Source: SXTU01 sp964496695
GTDB taxonomy: Bacteria > Verrucomicrobiota > Verrucomicrobiia > Limisphaerales > SXTU01
Length of the DNA: 64,000 nucleotides
NCBI GenBank assembly: GCA_964496695.1
Contig: CAZCBE010000008.1
Location: 40,460 to 104,459 of the forward strand
Reading direction: 5' to 3'
The notes under the pieces are model-generated. The model was given only the letters and a program-made list of their open reading frames with translations, did not search any database and was not told the origin of the DNA. The position numbers were made by a program, and so were the translations under genes. Positions 43,901 through 52,000 of the stretch are shown here, piece by piece. Position 1 is the first letter of the stretch. Each line of letters starts with the position of its first letter.

Positions 43901-45820
43901 TGGCTGACGAGCCGCCAAGGGGGGGTGATGGCCCCCACGGAAGGCGTCAGCAACCAGTTAGCGTTTTCGCTGAACACCAACATTACCTCGGTGGCGAGCA
44001 ACCTCTGGCGGCAATACAGCCCGACTGCGAATCCGCTGCGAGAGGTGGATCGGGCTCGTCGTTTCCTGGGCACCAACACCGTGTTTCCCGTCAACCAATC
44101 AGCCTCCCCCACGATCACCCTCCAGCTCGGGTTCACTCCCACCCGGGTCGTCTCCATCAGTGCTGCTTGGGAAGTCAACGACCCGTTGGTCCACTATACG
44201 ATCCAGGATTTGACCAGCCCGTTCGTTCCGGTGGTGATGAGGAGCCACGGCCTCTACATGGCGATTGAACCGCCGGGAACGGTGTGGCGGGTGGATACAA
44301 GCCCGCGGCCGCCCCAGCCTGTGGCCTACAACCTTGCGTATCAGCCGTGGGGCTTGGTCAGCGATCTTTCCCAGTTTCCCAGCTACACGAACGTGGCCTC
44401 CTTCCAAAATGGCTCCGGCCAGGGGTATTACGAACTCAAGACCCCGGCGTATGACCAGCGCTTCAAGGATCCCGGGATCTTCAATTCCGACCAGTGGGAT
44501 TTTCCCCAGCGGAAGTTCGCCAACCTGGGCTGGATCGGGCGGGTGCATCGCGGCACTCCTTGGCAGACCGTCTATCTCAAATCCGACCTGCCAAATCCGA
44601 CCAACTGGTTCTACTGGGCGCGCAGCGGGGAGACCAATCCCACCAACGACTGGCGGCTGGTGGAGGTCTTTTCCACGGCGATCAACGCGGACGCCACCCG
44701 CAGTCTGCTCTCGGTGAACCAGACCAACAGCGTGGCCTGGGCTGCCCTGGGCGGCACGCTCGTGCTGACCAATAACACCTTCGCCGCTGCGAACTGGCCC
44801 ATGGTGATCTCGCCCGCCTCCCCGCAGCTCACAAACATCATCGGCGGCCTCACCAACGGCCTCATCAACGCCAAGCTGAGCGTGGGCATGTGGCAGCCGA
44901 CGGCCAACTACAGCCCCAACGACATCCTGGCCTACCACAATGCGCCCTATTATGCCACGGGCGACAGCGTGCCCCTGTTCAAACGCTATTACCGCTCCGT
45001 GACTGGCACCAACATCAACCAGAACCCGTATGTCCAGACCTCCCTGGGCAACTTCAGCTACTGGACGAACGTGTATCCGTGGGTGGTTTCGACGATCTAC
45101 GGCACGAACGACTGGGTGGTGTATCGGGACGTGTCCTACATCTCGCTGGGCAGCGGCAGTGGCAATCAGCCCGACATTTCCCCGACGGCCTGGGAGCCGG
45201 CGCCCGGCCGCTCGTTCACACGCATGGGGTATGTGCTCAGCACACCGGAACTCAGCGTCCAGTCTCCTTATCTGAATGTGGGCAAGCCTTGGAACGGCGC
45301 TCGCTCCTATGCGCCCGGTGAACGCGTTTACTGGCAGGGCTGGTATTATGAAGCGATTCGCAATGCGCCCAGCGGCAGCCCGCCTCCGAATCCCCACGGC
45401 ATGTATTCGGATCCATACTACCGTGGTTTCACCTTGTGGTGGCCGCTCCAGTCGCCCGGCCTGCCGGCACCGGCCAATGCCAGGATCATGCTGGATGCGA
45501 TCAACGATTCCTTCGTCGAACGCATCCCGCAGCAGACCCTGGGCTTGTTCATGCTGGAGCAGAACCCGCGGCTGGCCATCTACGCCTACGGGCAGTCCCT
45601 GCGTCCGGCCGAGCGCGGCGTCTATGTGTCGCCCGGGCCTTATCAGCTCATGGTCACCAACTACCAGATCACCGGCGAGGTGGCTTCGCGCACCGTGGTG
45701 CGCATCGAGGGCATTCCCGAGAACGGCCTGCTGCCGCGTCCGTTGCCGCCCGGCGCACCGCCGCAGGTGACGCCCCGGGCGATTATTGAGAGCTTCCGTC
45801 TGCTGTCATCGGACTACTGA
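40988..45820 (+). CDS. Verru_Chthon cassette protein A (giant, 1610 residues)
   Basis: A 1610-residue protein anchored by one N-terminal membrane helix (VALVATLIMLSLVTFMVVAF, about residues 20-39) directly followed by basic residues and AGEARTAMETGLARAQADVI, as in GspK/PilX-like minor pilins. The rest is a long exported domain with very frequent Thr-Asn pairs and aromatic residues, and no enzymatic motif I recognise. It ends IIESFRLLSSDY. It is the last gene of the ATGA-coupled run. In type II secretion GspK caps the pseudopilus tip; an analogous tip role here is inference. Confidence 0.87.
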   Translation: MKLLFPHNANRATARQSGVALVATLIMLSLVTFMVVAFLGVARRERRSIEAVTSAGEARTAMETGLARAQADVIARLVTFGDKWNYGLLVPTNYQSAGFVGNLASSANVNYTNAMALGLGGWLTNLGNLQFDARAPVFSPNYTNITPYDVLASEPNQGRYYLDFNRDGMFEFTDRIQSGDPQWLAILENADQVHGPNNRFGARYTYLVAPAGKSFDLNFIHNQAKRGGILGGAPGFAAERYYRNLGLGPQEFNIASMLTEMAPTHYGYNYLVANNASSIFFPGSRDAFRDARDLLLFRFNGSGANLPTLTAHFGLAPANALLSSQFDVLGDGPLMTATNLTINTDANNIRWPGGSNINAAAQHYFDLNESFIRTRNYSTTFTTNLQYVGSNNLTATAAGERDRRAYYNLLSTLGTESWPVDGKMNLNWSNIVFTATNITIGSSGGDVSGFTSWDADYFFFNAAELMFRASVNPSVIVNTNWTGFGGGEPNVLLTNYYFGTTFWGTNASFFLSVTNIRVHPSSLYSPETHRILQLAANLYDATTSNTAAPAYPTLFRPYFAFSTNGWPSNDSVFIVGYTTNITDTNLLSLPSYELTDPFGRLALYQDVNSFVNAAGIGTNQSCLLAGVPVIIGAKKGYPNFNEFGAQTVLTATRRLELVKTNATNFGPGAVVMTNQAVVVGLTNVYGLEAWNSYAGNFPQPANVNRQLRLEAAHVADVALGWFVNRHLTNSYELFSSTNFMLVYTNRTTNTVLTNILGNAWPGTAAPGLFPSFKSFFFTNGLLGTNGALARGYAFATNLPPYPGFTNGGFFPVSPYVPASPAAFNRSNGFPDLRLHLTVTNSVRYALYEPNSNRVVDFVSLANLITGTNISRPQSAVVFPAGIGKWWRLAHGLIDGMDLLFYTTGTLPGGMVSGTYYYVRDVTPNDFNVALTPGGPAIGLGGGGGTHWYVAPTDENLGIALGSDGRNNGGQFWLTSRQGGVMAPTEGVSNQLAFSLNTNITSVASNLWRQYSPTANPLREVDRARRFLGTNTVFPVNQSASPTITLQLGFTPTRVVSISAAWEVNDPLVHYTIQDLTSPFVPVVMRSHGLYMAIEPPGTVWRVDTSPRPPQPVAYNLAYQPWGLVSDLSQFPSYTNVASFQNGSGQGYYELKTPAYDQRFKDPGIFNSDQWDFPQRKFANLGWIGRVHRGTPWQTVYLKSDLPNPTNWFYWARSGETNPTNDWRLVEVFSTAINADATRSLLSVNQTNSVAWAALGGTLVLTNNTFAAANWPMVISPASPQLTNIIGGLTNGLINAKLSVGMWQPTANYSPNDILAYHNAPYYATGDSVPLFKRYYRSVTGTNINQNPYVQTSLGNFSYWTNVYPWVVSTIYGTNDWVVYRDVSYISLGSGSGNQPDISPTAWEPAPGRSFTRMGYVLSTPELSVQSPYLNVGKPWNGARSYAPGERVYWQGWYYEAIRNAPSGSPPPNPHGMYSDPYYRGFTLWWPLQSPGLPAPANARIMLDAINDSFVERIPQQTLGLFMLEQNPRLAIYAYGQSLRPAERGVYVSPGPYQLMVTNYQITGEVASRTVVRIEGIPENGLLPRPLPPGAPPQVTPRAIIESFRLLSSDY

Positions 45821-45867
45821 ACTGGATCAACGTGACTGCGAACCCAACACAGCGAACGCCGCCCCCC

Positions 45868-45973
45868 GGTTCGGAGTCCCGGCTTCAGCCGGCGGAACCG
45901 AGGGCACGTCCTGGATGCTCCGCGCGCAGCGTCAGTGTCGGTCGGACGCCGCGCCGCCTGAAGGCGGGACTCC
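45868..45973. repeat. Inverted repeat with GGAGTCCCGCCTTCAGGCGG-type arms
   Basis: The arm at 45868-45899 (GGAGTCCCGGCTTCAGCCGG core) faces the arm at 45948-45973. The exact 20-mer GGAGTCCCGCCTTCAGGCGG reads on the minus strand at 45973-45954 and on the plus strand at 54939-54958, so copies flank the giant subtilase gene. Confidence 0.75.
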
Positions 45974-46047
45974 AAACGGAGGATTCCCGTTCAGCAATAG
46001 ACTGTATTGTTTCTCCGGCCTCGGAAGCCGTAGGTTAGGTCACCGTC

Positions 46048-49000
46048 GTGGAATCGCGTATGAAAAGCCGATATTGGTTTTTGCTCAGCCTCCTCCTCCT
46101 GGTGGGGGCCGTGCTCTGCTGGCGCGAGGGTGAGCGCCGTCGCCTGCCCGCGCCCGCCCGCGAAGGCGCGACCAACGCCACGGCCGAGCCCACCGTCTGG
46201 GAGCGTTTCACCCGCCTCCCGTCCGTGCTCACCCGCAAGTCCCCGGCTCCGGCCGCTGCCACCCCCGCGCCCAAGCCCCCGGCGCTGCTCTCCCTGAGTT
46301 CCGACCCGCATTTTCCCTTCCGGCTGCGCAACAGTCAGAAGCCGGAGGCCGCGCTCTTCCGCAGTGAGACGGCGGTGCTGCTCCGCAACGCGCTGGTCGA
46401 GACGCTGGAGCCGGTGAACCTCAACATCCCGGAGCACTTGCAGGCCAAGGATGACCCGGGTAGCTGGCTCGTGCAGGCGCGCGGGGCCATTGATGACAAG
46501 TTCCGCGCCGTGCTGCGCGGCGCAGGGGTGGAGATTGTCAGCTATATCCCCAACAACGCCTACCTCGTCCGCGCCAGTTCCGCCCTGGCGCAGCAGCTCC
46601 GCGTCTCGCCGCGCGTGCAGAGCGTCCTGCCCTTCGAGCCCTACTACAAGCTGGACATGCAGCTCCTCCCGCTCGCCATCCGCCGCGAGGCGATGCCCGC
46701 CGGACGGTGGCTGAACATCGTGGTCTTTCCCGGCCAGCTTGAGGCGGCCAAGGAGCAGTTCCGCTCGTTGGGGGCCGTGGTCAAGTCCCAGCAGCCGTTC
46801 CCCTTCGGCCACGTCGTCACCATCGTCCCGCCGGTGGACGGCCTGGTGGCGCTGGCGCAGATGCCCGCCGTGCAAAACATCGAGGGGTATAACGCGCCCC
46901 TGCTGATGAATGACCTCTCGCGCGTCCGGCTGGATGTCTGGACGAACACGACCACGCTCTCCCCTGGCGGCCAATGGGGTGGCCTGACGGGTGCCGGGGC
47001 GCTCATCGGTCTGGTCGGCTCGGGCATGGATCTGGCGCATCCCATGCTGGCCGGGGCCAACTTTGCCAACCCGTGGAGTGCCACCGTGGATTACGACGGC
47101 CACGAAACCTTTGTCGCGAGCGTGATCGCCGGCCGGCAGAACCTCTCGCCGACGCCGACCAATGGCTCGATCGCCGGAGCGGACTATCGCGGCATGGCCC
47201 CCGCCGCCCTGTTGTTCCCGCTCTCGTTTCAGACGCGGGACTACACGAACTACGGCAACATCTGGCTCGTCACCAACGCCGCCCAGCTCTTCACCAACAA
47301 CCTGAGCATCGTCAACAACAGTTGGGGCTATCCGGTCTCCACCTACGACATCAATTCCGCCCTTTACGACGGCTGGGTGCGCGATTCGCTGGATTACCTC
47401 CCGCATGAGCAGCCGATCACGTATGTCTTCGCCGCGGGCAACTCCGGCAATGCTAATTCCGGTGGCACCGGCGGCAACGCGGACAGCATTTCATCCCCCG
47501 GCAACGCCAAGAACGTCATCACCGTCGGCGGCTCGGAGCTGTTCCGCCTCGTGCCCAATTCGACCAATGCCACCGCGTCACCCACCAATGACCCATTGGC
47601 CATAGCGCACTCGGACAGCTTCAGCCAGGTGTCCGACCTCTCCAGCCGGGGCAATGTGGGCGTGGGCATCGAAGGGCCGAACGGCCGCTTCAAGCCGGAC
47701 ATGGTCGCGCCGGGCGAGTATGTGGTCGGGGCGCGCGCCTCCACCTTCACCAATCTGAACGAGACGGACACGCTGAATATGCTGGGTTCGCAGTTCCGCT
47801 ACATGCGCGGCACCAGCGTCTCCGCCGGCATGGTCTCCGGCCTGCTGGCGCTCATGCAGGAGTTCTTCGCCAACAACTTCGCGCACACGAACAAGCCCTC
47901 GTTGAACAAGGCGCTGCTCATCAACCGGGCCCGCTCGCTCGGCCCGGCCTACGACTTTGCGGTCAACAATCCGGTGACGCATCAGGGCTGGGGCATTCCG
48001 TCCTTGAGCAACACGGTGCCGTCCACCGGGGCCATCGGCTTCCTCGGCCCCACCAATTCCCCCTTGAACCGGAACATTGTCATCGTGGACGAGAGCGCGC
48101 TCTACACCAACCAGCTCGCCTCCGGCCAGTATCATGCGTTTGACGTCGCCGTGCCGGGTTCCGCCATCTTGACGAACCAGCTCAAGATCACCCTGACCTG
48201 GACCGATCCGCCAGGCAACCCAGTGTCTTCCACCAAGCTGGTCAACGACCTGGACCTCTACGTCACGAACCTGGTCGCCAACGGACGGGAGTTCGAGGGC
48301 AACAACATCGCGGCAGGCACCACGGTCAGCCAATATACGCCGCCCGGCAGCCAGAGCGCCCGGGACTCCGTCAACAACGTGGAGAACACCTTCATCACCC
48401 TCACCAACGTGGCGGCCACCACTTTCCGGGTCTATGTCGTGGGCCGGAAGGTCAACGTCAACTCCGTGTCCATCAACGGCACCAACGGAGTGGTGACCAA
48501 CACGGTCCAGGACTACACCCTGGTCATCGGCACGGATTCTGCCATTCGCAACGTGACGGTCAGCCCCACCGCCGCCCCCAACTTTGCGGCTTACACCAAC
48601 CGCCTCGTCAATGCCGTCACCAACGGCCTCCCCTACCTCAACGAGCGCGTGGGGGCCAACTCGCCCCTGATGGTGGCCAACACCAACGGCACGACGAACC
48701 AGTGGAATTTCTACGTCTTCACCAACCAGAACTATAGCAGCACCACCGCGACCAACTTCACCACCAACATTGTGGCAGGCGTCACCAACGTCTCGACCAA
48801 CGTGGTGCAGTTGCCCCTCACCAACGGCGGCCCGTATGTCGCCTTCTCGACCTTCCTCCCGCCCAACCTCGCCAAGGCGCGCAACAAGGAGGCGGACTTG
48901 GACCTGTTTGTGACGCGGAACAGTCTGGCCTATCCCGGTGGGGCTTCCGACCTGACCAATCTGAGCCCGCAGGTGTTGTCGGACCCGAACACGCTGCGGT

Positions 49001-52000
49001 CCACCAACCGGGGCGGCTACGAACTCATCACCGTCAGCAACTCGTCCATTGGCGAAATTTTCTACGTGGGTGTCAAGTCCGAGGACCAGCAGGGCGGTTC
49101 CTACGGGTTCTTTGGCGCCGCGTCCCAGACGCCGTTTGGCACGAACACCACCAACGGCGGCGTGATGCTGACGCTCTTCCCCGCCCCCATGGTCATTCCC
49201 GATGGTTCGCCCGAGGCCCCGGGTGGGGTGGTGCTCTACGGCATCTGCACCACCAACATCATCATGCAGAGCATCTCCAACCTGATCACCTACTCGCACG
49301 AGAACCTGGGTGACCTGGTGGGCACGCTGACGCATAACGGCACGGTCATCACACTCAACAACCACGCCATCACTCCCGGGGCCGGCCCGCCTTCGCCCGG
49401 CGGCATGCAGACCTACAGCCTGACTTACGACGACTTTCTCAACCCGCCGGACGGGCCGGGCGACGTGACCGATTTGATCGGCCAGGACGGCGTCGGGCTC
49501 TGGATTTTCGAGATCTATGACAACGCGCCGCTCATGACCGGCAGCGTGGACTCGGCCTACATCTACATGCGGCCGTTCACGAACCAATACAGCACCAATG
49601 CCAACGTGTTCTACCGGACCGTCACGCTCCAGGCCGGCCAGTCGTTTGTGGATTTCTTCGACATCCCCGTTTACTGCACGAACATGGACGTGGATGTCGT
49701 CGGCGGCTTGGGCGGGGTGCCTGGTCCGGTGCCGGCGGGGCAGGGGGTGGATTTGATGGCGGGTGTGCCCGGGCTCGTTCCCACCTCGGCCAGCTACTCC
49801 ATTGGGGCCTTCGACTTGGACGGGGCGGACGCCGCCAGTTTCCCGCACCTGCGCATCTCGAGCGTCAGTTCCGCCAACCTTACCAACAATACGGCCGCCC
49901 CCGGCACCCCGCCGTTGACTCCAGGCCGGTGGAACTTCCGCATCCTCAACAATACGGCGGGCCAGCTTACCCTGACCATCCGCTACACGCTCAGCCTGGA
50001 CCTGACCGCCTCGACCGTGGAGCTGACCTACACCAATGCGCTGATCTCGCTGCTGGACAACTACACCACCAACCTCTACCTCACCGTGCCGCAGGATCGC
50101 GTGATTGCCGGTCTGGACGTGGGGGTGTCCATCCTGCATCCGCGCGTCTCCGATCTGGTGATCCACCTCGTGAGTCCCAGCGGCACCCGGGTGCTGCTGC
50201 TGGAGAACCGTGGCTGGACCAACGGCGTGACCACCACGAACTTCTACGGGAACTTTTCCGAGAATACGAATTACAGCACCCATGTGGACACCAACGGCTA
50301 TGCGCCCCTGGGCTTCACGGATCTCGGCTACCTGCTGCCGGTCAAGTTTGTCCCGGGTCCCTACTCGGCCGTCATTTCCCCGCCGCGTCTCTTTACGAAC
50401 GCGACCAACCTGACGTTTGGGCATGAAAACTCGTTCGGCAGCGTGCGGGAATCCCCCGCCGGCCTGGCGCAGATCGGCAAGACCCTCGTCATGGTGGGCA
50501 AGGCGGACCGCAATGGCACCAACGACGCCTTCATTGTCTCCTACCAGACCCCGATCGAGACCAACCGCTACACCTCCAACTTGGTGAGTGGCACCGCGAC
50601 AACCAACCTCATTTACCTGCCCGTCACGAACTGGGTGGTGACCAACTACTGGACCGGGCCGGTGAATGGCTATCGCGGCCAGGGTGCCAGCGGCAGCGGG
50701 GTGAACGAGCAGACCTTCTTCAATGGCGTGGCGGCGAACTTGGACGGCATCTACGCGGGCGGCCAGACCCGCAACTATTTCCCCGCCCCGCAGCTCGTCT
50801 GGTCCGGCGATTCCAATTGCAACGTCTATGACATTGACCTGGGCTGCACCGCCGGGTCCGTCAATCTTGCCCATATCAGCGGCAGCAACCCGCGCGCCCA
50901 GGTGGTGGTGGAATACCAGGGCCTGCCGATCATGGACTACACGCCCGCCCCGCTGGCCTCGGTGACCAACTACATGACCAACCTCGTCTTCAACGGGGCG
51001 TCCCGCTTCCTGCGCGTCACCGTGAATCCCACCACGGCGGCCACGCCGATGGCTTGGACCAATTCTCTGACTATCTATCGCAGCAATGCGGTGACTTATT
51101 CCGTCACGAATTACGCCGCCGGCAATCTGACCTTCCCGGCCACGTTGGTCCCGAACACGCTGAGCGCCCCGCGCGCCGCCGCCATGGACGTCACGGGCAA
51201 CGTCTATGTGGCCGACTCCGGGAACAACCGCATCCTCCGCTTTGGCCAGTCCCTGAGCATCACCCCCTTCGTCTCCACCAACGCGACTTATGTCCCGCTG
51301 ACCCTGACGCCGCTCGCCGTCGGTGCCAATTTCAGCACGCTGCTCAGCCCCGGGGGGGTGGCCATCATGCCCAATGGCAACATCGTCGTGGCGGACACCG
51401 GCAACAACCTGATCCGGGTCTTCACCAACACGACCGGCGCGGAAATCGCGAAATATGGCGACACTACGGTGAACACGCCCGCCAATGCCGGCAACCTCGA
51501 CAGCGCCGCGCCGGGCGGCCCGAGCTTCAACGGTCCCGAGGGCATCGCGGTCGGAACCAACGGGTTCATCTATGTGGCGGACACGGGCAATAACGCCATC
51601 CGGCAGATCAGCAACGGCGTCGTCACCACCCTCGCGCTGCCCGCCGGCCTGCTGAGCGGTCCCCGGGGCATCGCCGTCCATCAGAGCACGGACTTCACGG
51701 TCAGCAGTTTCAGCGCCAACCAGACCAACCGCTTGGGCACCGGCTTCACCTCCGGGACGAACCTTTACGTGGCGGATACCCTCAACCACCGCATCGTGTG
51801 GCTGCAGAGTTCAAACGCCGCGACTTGGAACGTGGTGCAGTTGGCCGGCGACACCAACGCCGTGACCGCCGGCCAGGTTGACAGCACGAATTCAGCCGCG
51901 CGTTTCAACCTTCCCTCCGGCATCACGCGGGACGGCTATGGCAACCTCATTGTCAGCGATGCCGGCTCGCACACCCTGCGGCTGGTGTCCCCGCTCGGCG

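Noticed and set aside
45786..46133. Small plus-strand gene between cassette protein A and the subtilase-like gene
   Set aside because: It is repeat-derived (GGAGTCCCGGCTTCAG arms) and overlaps both real genes in another frame.
47578..51789. A 1403-codon open frame on the minus strand opposite the subtilase gene
   Set aside because: It has no recognisable domain and an Arg/Gly/Val/His-rich composition typical of the antisense of high-GC genes. The plus strand carries clear domains across the same stretch.
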